Assembly (NCBI RefSeq): GCF_900187605.1
Contig: NZ_FYEA01000018.1
Location: 19,081-83,080, forward strand
Direction of reading: 5' to 3'
Origin: Pseudomonas sp. Irchel 3H7
GTDB taxonomy: Bacteria; Pseudomonadota; Gammaproteobacteria; Pseudomonadales; Pseudomonadaceae
DNA length: 64,000 nucleotides
Part shown: positions 25,401 through 32,968 of the stretch, in pieces
Numbering within the stretch: the first letter of the stretch is position 1
Layout of the letters: the number at the start of each line of letters is the position of its first letter
Made by a program: the position numbers and the translations under genes
The notes under the pieces: model-generated
Seen by the model: only the letters and a program-made list of their open reading frames with translations
Told to the model about the DNA's origin: nothing
The model's database searches: none

Positions 25401-26034
25401 AAGCCTGAATGCCGACACTGGCGCCGATCATGGAATGGTTCTTGATGATGAGCCAGTCCGGATTGCTGCGCTTGCTTGAATAGACCAAGTGCAAATCGAG
25501 GGTCTGCGCCGATTTCAACAGGCGAGCCATTTTTTTCGCGTATCCGCCATCCTCGACACTTGTCCCGATGTCTTCGCTGATGACCGGAAGGGCAGTGGAA
25601 GGACGCAGACTGGCTAGTTCGAACAAAAAGGAAGGCAGCAAATAGTCATCACCGAAGGTGGAGACTTTCATGCGCTGTTCGATGGCGGCATAACTGAGTT
25701 GCAGGGCGTTGACGAACGATCGACTTGGCCGGCGGAACTGGGTGTTATGACCGGTTAGCGGCTGGCCATCGATGGTCGCTCCCATAGCATCCAGCGCTCG
25801 GCGTGTCACTGTGTATGAACCTATTTTGAACGGTCCGAACAGCTCGTCGAGCATCTTGAGCTGACCGGGCTTTCGTTGGCCAGTCGAGGCAGGCGTCTTT
25901 CCCGCATCATCGGCGCCCGTCGCTTCGAAGTCGATTGTCTCGGCGGTGCGTTCATTGGTTTGCACGCCGATGTCCAACACTTCGAAGGTGTCAAACTGGG
26001 CATAGTGGCTTTTAACCGGTATGGGTTTTAACAT
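22486..26034 (-). CDS. Large TcdA/TcdB-pore-like protein with degenerate RTX repeats
   Basis: 1182 residues from the ATG at 26034, which has AAGGA eight bases upstream; the frame is open for 33 more codons. Residues about 200-370 are rich in glycine, alanine and hydrophobic residues (GASVGIQAFGIFMGIRG, GGLIGGALTLPFDIYSAVRE, LNIASAAMTVILGSAAMAG, GPVGLAAGALMAIGSQVYG) and resemble in pattern the pore-forming/translocation segment of large clostridial and Mcf/FitD-type toxins. RTX-like motifs occur at 534-541 (GGDKDDRF), 563-570 (GGAGSDTL) and 653-660 (AGAGNDSI). The last 480 residues are beta-rich and unknown. No C80 protease or glycosyltransferase motif and no type I secretion genes are visible nearby. 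The toxin role is inference. Confidence 0.65.
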   Translation of the reverse strand: MLKPIPVKSHYAQFDTFEVLDIGVQTNERTAETIDFEATGADDAGKTPASTGQRKPGQLKMLDELFGPFKIGSYTVTRRALDAMGATIDGQPLTGHNTQFRRPSRSFVNALQLSYAAIEQRMKVSTFGDDYLLPSFLFELASLRPSTALPVISEDIGTSVEDGGYAKKMARLLKSAQTLDLHLVYSSKRSNPDWLIIKNHSMIGASVGIQAFGIFMGIRGIYDAVKNNDQDEIIFNGIGIGTEVASIITDVAVTKVGQRMIEAGSGALSDFTKTRAGIRLGRSGGLIGGALTLPFDIYSAVREFNAASNKTGKEAMDHYVSGGLNIASAAMTVILGSAAMAGFSFAGPVGLAAGALMAIGSQVYGAVRMVDEIDDYIELTVEERWRTGWFSFLPLKDIDQDIKNRYELAKAKIETAKRMQASASQILNETQKDTIEAVVHGRYEDRLTKRRKRVKHWWGVETMPIDYVPEVVGLDDTIDARDGVTAQTPGAVLGTPGKTKGILWLIGSGKDTITGVAEKPNAFYYTEGIKDLTGGDKDDRFTAQDAADDLARYIESSEFSRLDGGAGSDTLILDGNQSHPITGRGYAIDLAAGTLRIYTPNPDASVVDGETYSLKTLLESVENVQTLQNGRSIVTGTAAPNVISSRGADTINAGAGNDSIYMYKANATAFGESGVDFYHVELAEGSVLISEDGVDESKISLGWRMDQIEKWEVDRCRLSIEVSFDFHYGRRSKIVIDNVYKKTDGRRVLHNDKLIIITRDGYHLKPDLPKTIEHDHPVKIHTEKTKGGRPEPTTFVHATVCNVPTRQNTHYYVQRYNLHTQFITGSSADSNYGTRIFLDYDYAEMTSAHVAFATTPAILMNEAADKDKVNVSCDFLFYFGKSLLQIAGVGQYSETTLDAALKNLAASVSTHGYQLVFRDGKSHTLILEKEYAVPPAHYKHSVVANTLTSHDLRFPLRTHDKAVFELPVSLTEKLDHVSSCVRFLPLTEQTAIENFAGAGATYTMHLRENRVIRISTPGGLATAKVRLNNSSTWQIDATQIKDFKIVLSGNQLYIGTVTLHLPQYGPDDLIDQIFVIGPKGVIHTVDLTFDRIYIDSLDARYFEPPTMEDLPEEFSALAQRELYVRNIALSDGTRGRLKYNLANRKWILDSNKSRQITYSQLEIFNRCNHKSKRVPPLSLPDN

Positions 26035-26566
26035 TGAAACATCCTTGTTCAATATAGTCTGCAGCATGCAGGGCAACGTTGCAGATAGAGATATAACTTC
26101 ATGTAGTGCGAGTAAAGAGCTGATGTGTTGCAATTAAATAAGTGAAAGGAAGTCAGCGGTTTGAATAATTATGAATCTTCTTGTTTCAAATGAGAGTTAC
26201 TTGTTGTTTTCCATCCAGAACACACTAAAAAATCAAGTCGCCATCGTGATACGACCTTGTCGTCGGGTTGACGCAGTAACTTTTTGTTTCGCAGACAGGG
26301 TACACAAGTGGCGACAGCGACCTGACGCCAGCGGGATTTTTAAACAGACTTGTTGAATCGGCATCCATGAAAGCCGGATGTTGCAACGTGGCGCCGAGTG
26401 AACTCGGCAGTCAGGGGGGGCGGAAAAGTCAGTGGCCGCGTGCGGTATATATGTCTTGAAGCGAAGGCAAACGAGGCAATACGTTTAACGTAACTGGAGG
26501 AGAGCGATTCTCCAGGCTGCGTGTAACACGGCGGGCTGATTCAGTGAGAATGAGCCCGCCAGCGTT
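26035..26566. other. AT-rich gene-free region upstream of the island
   Basis: 532 bp, no convincing gene on either strand. The half nearest the large gene is the most AT-rich part of the area and presumably holds its promoter. A GC-rich inverted repeat GGCGGGCT...AGCCCGCC (26530-26560) lies directly after the lysE-type stop and may act as its terminator, although it lacks a T-run. Confidence 0.5.
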
Positions 26567-27196
26567 TCAGTGGCTACTAAGCAAGGACGCCGCGCCGGCA
26601 CCGCCAAACAAACCGGCACTGATCCGGTTGAACCAGCTCTGGCCTTTACCACTGCGCAGATAACGGGCAGCGCCATGGGCACCCAGTCCGTAGGCCAGCT
26701 TGCAGAGTAGATCGAGCACTGTCCAGGTTGCGATCATCACCAGCAACTGCGCAAGGAACGGTTGTTCGGCGTTGAGGAACTGCGGCAGGAATGCGGCGAA
26801 GAACAGGATGTCTTTCGGGTTGCTTGCGCCCAGCACAAAAGCGCGGCCGAACAGCGTGCGAAAACGTGGCACCGGCGCTGCTTGTGGTACTTCGGCGCCG
26901 ACCGAGGGCTGACGCGATTGCTGCCAGCTCTGCCAGGCGAGGTAGAACAGGTACAGGGCACCAACGATCTTCAGGGCGCTGAAGAGTTTTTCCGACGCGA
27001 GCAACAATGCACCAAGTCCCAGGGCCGAGGCGCTGAGCAGGCAGATTGAAGCGCTGACGCCGCCGAGAAATGCCGGATACGAGCGGCGCAACCCATAGTT
27101 CAGACTGTTGCTGATCATCAACAACGACAGTGGCCCCGGAATCAGGATCACCACCAGCGCAGCGCCGCTGAACAGCAGCCAGGTTTCCAGACTCAT
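26567..27196 (-). CDS. LysE/RhtB-family amino acid exporter
   Basis: 209 residues from the ATG at 27196, which follows a strong AAAGGAGGAAA site. Five to six hydrophobic segments and the family motif near the N-terminus, VILIPGPLSLLMISNSLNYGLR, are typical of LysE/RhtB exporters, as is the GASNPKDILFFAAFLPQF segment. These inner-membrane proteins export amino acids or small derivatives. The substrate cannot be deduced, and the neighbouring purine permease is a separate unit. Confidence 0.9.
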   Translation of the reverse strand: MSLETWLLFSGAALVVILIPGPLSLLMISNSLNYGLRRSYPAFLGGVSASICLLSASALGLGALLLASEKLFSALKIVGALYLFYLAWQSWQQSRQPSVGAEVPQAAPVPRFRTLFGRAFVLGASNPKDILFFAAFLPQFLNAEQPFLAQLLVMIATWTVLDLLCKLAYGLGAHGAARYLRSGKGQSWFNRISAGLFGGAGAASLLSSH

Positions 27197-27286
27197 CACT
27201 TTCCTCCTTTTTTTGTTGTACTCAAGAATGTGCAAAAGCCCCACCGGTCAGGGTGAGGCTGTGTTGAAGCTTGAACCGCGTGACGC

Positions 27287-28636
27287 TTACAAGAAGATGA
27301 ACTTGGCGATGAAGATCGCGCAGAGCACCCACAGGCTCACGGAAATTTCCTTGTACTTGCCGGTACCGGCCTTCAACGCCACGTAGGTGATGAAGCCCAG
27401 CGCGATGCCATCGGCGACCGAGAAGGTCAGTGGCATCATGATCGCAGTGACGATGGCCGGAATGGCGTCAGTGGCTTCATCCCATTCGATGTGGGCCATG
27501 CCGCCCATCATCAGCATCGCTACATAGATCAGTGCACCGGCGGTGGCGTAAGCGGGAATCATGCCGGCCAGCGGTGCGAAAAACATCGCTGCTATAAATA
27601 GCACACCTACGGTAACTGCGGTAAGACCAGTCCGACCACCAGCGGCCACACCGGCGGCACTTTCTACGTAACTTGTGACGGGCGGGACACCGACCACGGC
27701 GCCGAAGACGCTGGAAGCACTGTCGGCTTTCATCGCGCGGGAGAGGTTTTCGATACGGCCGTCGGCGTTCACCAGATTGGCGCGCTGGGCAACGCCCATC
27801 AACGTGCCGGCGGTGTCGAACATGTGCACAAAGAGGAAAGCCAGTACGACGCTGATCATGCTGACGTTGAACACGCCGGCCACGTTCATCGCCATGAAGG
27901 TCGGCGCCAGGCTCGGCGGGGTCGACATGATGCCTTCATAGTGAACGATGCCCAGGCCCCAGCCGGCCAGGGTCACGGTGATGATGCTGATGAGGATCGC
28001 ACCGAACACGCGGTGGTAGCTGAGGATCGCAATCATCAGGAAGCAGATGGCCGCGAGCAGCGGACCAGGTTCACGCAGGGAGCCGAGTTTGATCAGGGTC
28101 GCCGGACTATCGACGACGATCCCGGCGGTTTTCAGACCGATCAGACCGAGGAACAGACCGACACCGGCACCCATCGCAAAGCGCAGGCTGACCGGAATGC
28201 TGTTGAGCAGCCACTCACGAATCCGCGAGAAAGTCAGGATCATGAACAGCACACCGGAGACGAACACCGCACCCAGCGCGGTTTCCCAGTTGTAGCCCAT
28301 GGTACCGACCACGGTGTAAGTGAAGAAGGCGTTGAGGCCCATGCCCGGCGCCAGACCCACCGGCCAGTTGGCGTACAGGCCCATCAACAGGCAGCCCAAT
28401 GCCGCGGCGATACAGGTGGCGACGAAGGCTGCACCGTGATCGATCCCGGCATCGGCCATGATGTTCGGGTTGACGAAGATGATGTAAGCCATGGTGATGA
28501 AGGTTGTCAGACCGGCAATCAGCTCGGTCTTCACCGTGGTGCCATGCAAGCTGAGTTTAAACAGACGTTCCAGCAAGCCACTGCGTAATGGCGGCGAGAG
28601 GTCCAGCGTCGATGCTTCGGATTTGCGGCTTTCCAC
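27287..28636 (-). CDS. AzgA-type adenine/guanine/hypoxanthine permease
   Basis: 449 residues, polytopic. Features of the AzgA/PbuG branch of the NCS2 superfamily are visible: TELIAGLTTFITMAYIIFVNP near the N-terminus, GLAPGMGLNAFFTYTVVGTMGY, and the C-terminal VVGVPPVTSYVESAAGVAAGGRTGLTAV segment containing the conserved ESAAG. Members import purine bases with protons. A TTGTGTACAA palindrome, identical in core to the sites in the urate promoter region, lies 131 bp upstream, suggesting common purine control. Confidence 0.92.
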   Translation of the reverse strand: MESRKSEASTLDLSPPLRSGLLERLFKLSLHGTTVKTELIAGLTTFITMAYIIFVNPNIMADAGIDHGAAFVATCIAAALGCLLMGLYANWPVGLAPGMGLNAFFTYTVVGTMGYNWETALGAVFVSGVLFMILTFSRIREWLLNSIPVSLRFAMGAGVGLFLGLIGLKTAGIVVDSPATLIKLGSLREPGPLLAAICFLMIAILSYHRVFGAILISIITVTLAGWGLGIVHYEGIMSTPPSLAPTFMAMNVAGVFNVSMISVVLAFLFVHMFDTAGTLMGVAQRANLVNADGRIENLSRAMKADSASSVFGAVVGVPPVTSYVESAAGVAAGGRTGLTAVTVGVLFIAAMFFAPLAGMIPAYATAGALIYVAMLMMGGMAHIEWDEATDAIPAIVTAIMMPLTFSVADGIALGFITYVALKAGTGKYKEISVSLWVLCAIFIAKFIFL

Positions 28637-28766
28637 AGCGAGTACTCCTCAAGAGTTTTATTGTTATTTCCAGGGCCGGACCCATGAGGGGTGGCAGCGG
28701 CCCTTTGAGGCTTACGCGAATTTGTTGACCATGCGGTCAGGAACTCGCACGCTGTGGATTATGCTT

Positions 28767-28776
28767 TTGTGTACAA
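28767..28776. promoter_or_regulatory. Putative purine-regulon operator 3 (TTGTGTACAA)
   Basis: Same ten bases as the core of operator 2 at 13588, placed about 130 bp upstream of the AzgA-type permease start in an AT-rich stretch. Regulatory role is inferred from its recurrence beside purine genes only. Confidence 0.5.
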
Positions 28777-28851
28777 ATAAAGCAAATATTGTTTTTGGTT
28801 TTGTTTACGAAAGTTCCGTCAATAGGGATATATCGCCTATGCCGGCCCCTG

Positions 28852-28913
28852 CGCGAGCAAGCTCGCTCCCCCATTGGAATGCGTCCCCCTGTGGGAACGA
28901 GCCTGCTCGCGAA
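28852..28913. repeat. REP doublet, family D
   Basis: GCGCGAGCAAGCTCGCTCCC and its inverted partner GTGGGAACGAGCCTGCTCGC, between the permease promoter and the marR-type gene end. The other copy in this window is at 56779. Confidence 0.8.
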
Positions 28914-28926
28914 GAGGTATTCTCAT

Positions 28927-29373
28927 TCAATCGAGAGCCGTCTGAGTTTTCCCCAATGCCAGATTCACCGCCAACCATCCATTCACCGCCGCTTCCCCGG
29001 CCTCGGCAAATACCCGCTCCAGCAACTTCACCTGCTCACGGCGCAACGCCTGCTCGAACTTCGCGCCTTCCGCCGTCAACTCCAGCAGGCGCTTACGCTT
29101 GTCAGTCTCCGAGGCGACGCTGTCCACCAGATGCATTTCCTGCAACTGCCGCAGCGGCATGTTCAGCGCTTGCTTGCTCACACCGAGCAAGGCCAGCAGC
29201 TCTTTCACGCTCAAATTCGGATAGCGCGCGATGAAAAACACAATGCGCTGATGCACCCGCGACAAGCCACGGCGTTCCAGCATTTCATCAGCTTTGGCGG
29301 TGAACGCCTGGTAGCCGAAGAAAAACGCTTCCATGGCCTGTTGTTGGCTTGCAGGGTTTTTAAGGTCAAGCAT
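28927..29373 (-). CDS. MarR-family transcriptional regulator
   Basis: 148 residues. The central winged helix-turn-helix is visible as VHQRIVFFIARYPNLSVKELLALLGVSKQALNMPLRQLQEMHLV, with the wing following as DKRKRLLELTAEG. MarR dimers usually repress a divergent neighbour and respond to a small ligand. Here the divergent partner is the PLP aminotransferase 82 bp away, with an inverted repeat in between. The ligand is unknown. Confidence 0.9.
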   Translation of the reverse strand: MLDLKNPASQQQAMEAFFFGYQAFTAKADEMLERRGLSRVHQRIVFFIARYPNLSVKELLALLGVSKQALNMPLRQLQEMHLVDSVASETDKRKRLLELTAEGAKFEQALRREQVKLLERVFAEAGEAAVNGWLAVNLALGKTQTALD

Positions 29374-29405
29374 GTTGACGTACTCGCTCAGGCTGTCGTA
29401 ATTTC

Positions 29406-29422
29406 AGTCAACCAGTTTGACT
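29406..29422. promoter_or_regulatory. Candidate MarR operator
   Basis: Inverted repeat AGTCAA-CCAGT-TTGACT in the 82-bp gap between the divergent marR-type and aminotransferase genes. Its size and position suit a MarR dimer site; the assignment is inference. Confidence 0.45.
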
Positions 29423-29455
29423 TATTTTTTGCATCCCTTGCTACCGGTGACCGCC

Positions 29456-30622
29456 ATGGCTTTTTCCGAACGTGTCTCGCGCCTTAAAAGTTCTTTGATT
29501 CGTGAAATCCTCGCCGCTGCCCAGCGTCCTGAGGTGATGTCGTTCGCCGGTGGCTTGCCGGCCGAAGCCATGCTGCCGAAGGTCGAGTGGGCGGACATGC
29601 CGCTGGCGCTCGGCCAATACGGCATGAGCGAAGGCGAGCCGGCGTTGCGCGAAGCGTTGGCGGCGCAGGCGAGGGCGCTGGGCCTGGAGTGCGAGGCCAG
29701 TCAGGTGCTGGTGGTCAGCGGCTCCCAGCAGACCCTCGATCTGGCGGCCAAGCTGTACATCGACAAAGGCACGGAAATTCTGCTCGAAGCGCCGACCTAT
29801 CTGGCCGCGTTGCAAATCTTCCAACTGTTCGGCGCCGATTGCCTGACCGTGCCGCAAGAGTCTGATGGGCCGAACCTGGCGCAACTGCGCGAGCGTCTGG
29901 AGCAGCATCGTCCGGCGTTCATCTACTTGATTCCGACGTTCCAGAACCCGTCCGCCGTGCGCCACAGCGAAGCCAAGCGTGCAGCCGTGGCGGCATTGCT
30001 CGACGAGTTCGGCGTCACTCTGATCGAAGACGAACCCTACCGCGAGCTGACGTTCGATGGCGGCAGCGCCAAACCGATCGCTGGACGTCTGAAAAAATCC
30101 AGTTGGATCTACACCGGTACGGTTTCGAAAACATTGCTGCCGGGGCTGCGCGTCGGCTATCTGATCGCCAGCAAGGATCTGTTTCCGCACCTGCTCAAGC
30201 TCAAGCAATCGGCAGATTTGCACACCAATCGCATCGGTCAGTGGCAGGCGTTGCAGTGGATCGGTACTGAAAAGTATCAGCGGCATTTGAGTGAGTTGCG
30301 CGGCTTCTATCGGCAGCGGCGCGATGCTTTCCAAGCAGCGCTGGAAATGCACTTTTCTGATCTGGCGCATTGGAACATGCCGCAGGGCGGGCTGTTTTTC
30401 TGGCTGAAACTGAAGCAACCGCTGGACACGCGAACGTTGCTCAATGAGGCGTTGGCCAATGACGTGGCGTTCATGCCGGGGGAGCCGTTCTTTCCGGAGC
30501 CGGATAACCATCATGGGCATTTGCGCTTGAATTTCAGCCATATCGATCCGGCGAGGCTGGATGAAGGTTTGAAGCGACTGGCGGCGGTGGTACGTCGGGC
30601 GCAGCTAGAGAAAGCGGCCTGA
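29456..30622 (+). CDS. PLP-dependent aminotransferase (2-aminoadipate/LysN type)
   Basis: 388 residues from the ATG at 29456, where family similarity starts (MAFSERVSRLKSSLIREIL); the frame opens 13 codons earlier. The fold-type I signature is present: the FAGGLPAEAMLP opening, PTFQNPS (residues 161-167), EDEPYRELTF, and the PLP-binding lysine Lys225 in GTVSKTLLPGLRVGY. This subgroup resembles LysN-like 2-aminoadipate and aromatic/branched-chain transaminases, without the MocR DNA-binding domain. The divergent MarR gene suggests ligand-controlled expression. A terminator follows. Confidence 0.88.
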   Translation: MAFSERVSRLKSSLIREILAAAQRPEVMSFAGGLPAEAMLPKVEWADMPLALGQYGMSEGEPALREALAAQARALGLECEASQVLVVSGSQQTLDLAAKLYIDKGTEILLEAPTYLAALQIFQLFGADCLTVPQESDGPNLAQLRERLEQHRPAFIYLIPTFQNPSAVRHSEAKRAAVAALLDEFGVTLIEDEPYRELTFDGGSAKPIAGRLKKSSWIYTGTVSKTLLPGLRVGYLIASKDLFPHLLKLKQSADLHTNRIGQWQALQWIGTEKYQRHLSELRGFYRQRRDAFQAALEMHFSDLAHWNMPQGGLFFWLKLKQPLDTRTLLNEALANDVAFMPGEPFFPEPDNHHGHLRLNFSHIDPARLDEGLKRLAAVVRRAQLEKAA

Positions 30623-30626
30623 AAAC

Positions 30627-30658
30627 AAATAAACCGGCTCAAGGGCCGGTTTATTTTT
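30627..30658 (+). terminator. Terminator of the aminotransferase gene
   Basis: AAATAAACCGGC-TCAA-GGGCCGGTTTATTTTT directly after the stop. Both arms are flanked by A and T runs, so it could act on either strand. Confidence 0.85.
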
Positions 30659-30689
30659 GACTGGGATTTGCGGTGGCTGAGAGGGCCTA

Positions 30690-30761
30690 ATCGCTGGCAA
30701 GCCAGCTCCCACAGTGATCTGTGGCGTTCACAAAACCTGTGGGAGCTGGCTTGCCAGCGAT
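30690..30761. repeat. REP doublet, family C
   Basis: ATCGCTGGCAAGCCAGCTCC and its inverted partner, between the convergent aminotransferase and thioredoxin-fold genes. Confidence 0.85.
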
Positions 30762-30787
30762 GAGGCCATCAGCATCACCACATAATC

Positions 30788-31159
30788 TCAGACAGCAGCA
30801 AAGCGCTTGTCCAGATAATCAATAATCACCTTGGATTCATACATCCAGGTGGTCTGGCCATTCTCTTCAATCCGCAGGCAAGGCACCTTGATCCGGCCGC
30901 CCTGATCCAGCAGCGTCTGACGATCCTGCTCATTGTTTTTCGCATCCTTCAGCGCCACCGGCACATTCAGGCGACGCAGCGTGCGGCGGGTTTTCACGCA
31001 GAACGGGCAAGCATGGAACTGATACAGGGTCAGGCCTTTCGCGGCGGCGTTGACCTGGGCCTGAGTTTCGGCAGGACGCTGTTTCTTGCCCGGGCGGGTG
31101 ATGAAGTCGATGAAGATAACCAGTTGGCCGAGGCCGACACGAAGTGCTTTGACGAACAC
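30788..31159 (-). CDS. Membrane-anchored glutaredoxin/GST-N domain protein
   Basis: 123 residues from a GTG at 31159 that has TGAGG upstream; the only longer option is a TTG. A hydrophobic N-terminal segment (GLGQLVIFIDFI, about 10-20) precedes a thioredoxin-fold domain with the redox motif CPFC at 51-54 and a cis-proline region (KVPCLRIEENG). The end reads MYESKVIIDYLDKRF as in GST N-terminal domains. It is likely a thiol-disulfide or glutathione-linked protein held at the membrane. The partner is unknown. Confidence 0.82.
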   Translation of the reverse strand: MFVKALRVGLGQLVIFIDFITRPGKKQRPAETQAQVNAAAKGLTLYQFHACPFCVKTRRTLRRLNVPVALKDAKNNEQDRQTLLDQGGRIKVPCLRIEENGQTTWMYESKVIIDYLDKRFAAV

Positions 31160-31219
31160 GTTTAAAGCCTCACGGTGCAAATTGAGAAGGCGCGCAGCTT
31201 ACCCGATTTTTCACGGACG

Positions 31220-31250
31220 AAAAAAAACCGGCGATGAGTGCCGGTTTTCT
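31220..31250 (-). terminator. Terminator of folE
   Basis: On the minus strand, AAAACCGGC-ACTCATC-GCCGGTTTTTTTT, about 13 bp after the folE stop. Confidence 0.85.
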
Positions 31251-31262
31251 TCGTGGCGCAAA

Positions 31263-31808
31263 TTACTTGATGAGGCTGAGGAATTCGCTGCGGGTCGCGG
31301 CGTTTTCACGGAACTCACCGAGCATCACCGAAGTGATCATCGACGAATTCTGCTTCTCGACACCGCGCATCATCATGCACATGTGCTTGGCCTCGATCAC
31401 CACGGCCACACCCAACGCGCCAGTCACTTGCTGGACAGCATCGGCGATCTGACGGCTGAGGTTTTCCTGGATCTGCAGGCGACGGGCGTACATGTCGACG
31501 ATCCGCGCGACCTTCGACAGGCCCAGCACTTTGCCGCTCGGGATGTAGGCGACGTGTGCCTTGCCGATGAACGGCAGCAGGTGGTGTTCGCACAACGAGT
31601 ACAACTCGATGTCCTTGACCAGCACCATTTCGCTGTTGTCGGAGCTGAACAGGGCACCGTTGGTGACCTCTTCGAGCGTCTGTTCATAACCGCGGCAGAG
31701 GTACTGCATGGCTTTGGCGGCACGCTTTGGCGTGTCGAGCAGGCCCTCGCGGGACACGTCCTCGCCCAATTGGCCGAGAATCGCGGTGTAATTCTGTTCC
31801 AGGGACAT
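31263..31808 (-). CDS. folE: GTP cyclohydrolase I
   Basis: 181 residues from the ATG at 31808; the open frame runs far upstream but family similarity begins at MSLEQNY. Zinc ligands Cys73 and His76 in SLCEHHLLP and Cys144 in KHMCMMMRG are all present, as is the YIPSGKVLGLSKVARIVD block. FolE converts GTP to dihydroneopterin triphosphate, the entry to folate synthesis. It is followed by a terminator and preceded by the Smr-domain gene on the same strand. Confidence 0.96.
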   Translation of the reverse strand: MSLEQNYTAILGQLGEDVSREGLLDTPKRAAKAMQYLCRGYEQTLEEVTNGALFSSDNSEMVLVKDIELYSLCEHHLLPFIGKAHVAYIPSGKVLGLSKVARIVDMYARRLQIQENLSRQIADAVQQVTGALGVAVVIEAKHMCMMMRGVEKQNSSMITSVMLGEFRENAATRSEFLSLIK

Positions 31809-31885
31809 GAAACTACCTGTGGGGATTTTCGCAAAGGGCAAGGGTACGGTGGCGGACACAACCCTGCAAGTTCGGTGTAACGGGA

Positions 31886-32443
31886 TTATTCGTCGCGGCC
31901 TTCCATCATGGTGCGTTTGAGCATCACATAAACCGCGCCGGCACCGCCGTGTCTGGCTTGGCACGAGCAGAAACCCAGCACTTGGGCATGCTGGCGCAAC
32001 CAGGTGTTGACGTGGCTTTTGATCATTGGTCGCTTGCCGTCCAGGCGTACAGCCTTGCCGTGGGTAACGCGCACGCAGCGAATTTCGAACTTGGTCGCTT
32101 CGGCAAGAAAAGCCCACAAGGTCTCGCGTGCCTTTTCCACGCTCATGCCATGCAGGTCGAGACTGCCTTCGAACGGGATCTGCCCGACCTTGAGCTTGCG
32201 CATCTGACTTTCCTGCACGCCGTCGCGCGACCACATCAATTCGTCTTCCGGGCCGACATCAATCACAAACTGATCGGACAACCCATCGACGGTCGCGGTA
32301 TCGGTGCGCACGGTGGCGGACTGGCGCAGCTTGGCGATCTGAGCGCGGTCAGCCTTGGGTTTACCGGTGTCGGCGCGATCGTGCTTGATCGGCTTGACGC
32401 CTTGGATCGCACTTTTGAACAGGGAAAAATCGTCGTCTTGCAT
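31886..32443 (-). CDS. Smr-domain protein
   Basis: 185 residues from the ATG at 32443 (MQDDDFSLFKSAIQGVKPI), the standard opening of this family. The C-terminal Smr domain shows LDLHGMSVEKARETLWAFL and RVTHGKAVRLDGKRPMIKSHVNTWL, then GAGAVYVMLKR. In E. coli the relatives SmrA and SmrB are nucleases, SmrB acting on mRNA at collided ribosomes; the motif here is HGKA. The N-terminal third is charged and probably disordered. Which Smr subgroup it belongs to is not resolved. Confidence 0.88.
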   Translation of the reverse strand: MQDDDFSLFKSAIQGVKPIKHDRADTGKPKADRAQIAKLRQSATVRTDTATVDGLSDQFVIDVGPEDELMWSRDGVQESQMRKLKVGQIPFEGSLDLHGMSVEKARETLWAFLAEATKFEIRCVRVTHGKAVRLDGKRPMIKSHVNTWLRQHAQVLGFCSCQARHGGAGAVYVMLKRTMMEGRDE

Positions 32444-32517
32444 GTCAGCCTCCGCGAAGGGCGGCCAGTTTACCCAAGTCGAAACAAAACGGCCCGGCAA
32501 AAAGCCAGGCCGGTGAG

Positions 32518-32838
32518 TCAGTCGTGTTTTTTCATCAGGTGCGGGGACATGTTCAGTTCCCGCGATTGCCGTGCGCGACGGCGGCAGCGACGCCACAGGG
32601 CGACACCGAAATACAGAAACAGCAAACCGACTGCCAGAATGATCGCCGAGCCCATCGGCGTAGCGTTCAAGTCACCGAGTGCCGGTGGGCGCCCGAGCAG
32701 GCTGGCTGCTCCGGCCATCGCCAGCAGCACGCCGAACGTGGCCAGAATGGCCGCGATCGCCGCGCCAAATCGAAAACGCCAGTTGCTTTGGCCTTTGGGC
32801 CGCAAGCGGCGTGCGTCAAATCCATCGGATAACTTCAT
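32518..32838 (-). CDS. Small two-TM membrane protein, unknown function
   Basis: 106 residues from the ATG at 32838, preceded by AGGAAGG; a start five codons earlier is less likely. Two hydrophobic segments (about 25-47 and 61-80) flank a short loop. The ends are basic: DARRLRPKGQSNWRFRF before TM1 and WRRCRRRARQ after TM2. It lies 74 bp upstream of the smr gene on the same strand. I do not recognise the family. Confidence 0.7.
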   Translation of the reverse strand: MKLSDGFDARRLRPKGQSNWRFRFGAAIAAILATFGVLLAMAGAASLLGRPPALGDLNATPMGSAIILAVGLLFLYFGVALWRRCRRRARQSRELNMSPHLMKKHD

Positions 32839-32933
32839 TCCGACCTTCCTCAATGGGTATCGGCCCTTCGACCGGGAGTTGACCGGGTTGTTCCTGAGGC
32901 TATGGCATTTGCGGCAAATGAGAGGAATTTGCG

Positions 32934-32960
32934 GATGAGCGGCGTGCTGAGCCGCTCATC
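32934..32960. terminator. Hairpin after the isochorismatase-fold gene
   Basis: GATGAGCGGC-GTGCTGA-GCCGCTCATC, a 10-bp perfect stem eight bases beyond the stop at 32969. There is no T-run, so termination by this hairpin alone is uncertain. Confidence 0.5.
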
Positions 32961-32968
32961 AAAGCAGA

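Noticed and set aside
14255..26566. Integrase, tRNA or IS boundary for the accessory island
   Set aside because: No integrase, transposase, tRNA gene or flanking direct repeat was found at either edge; mobility is therefore not claimed.
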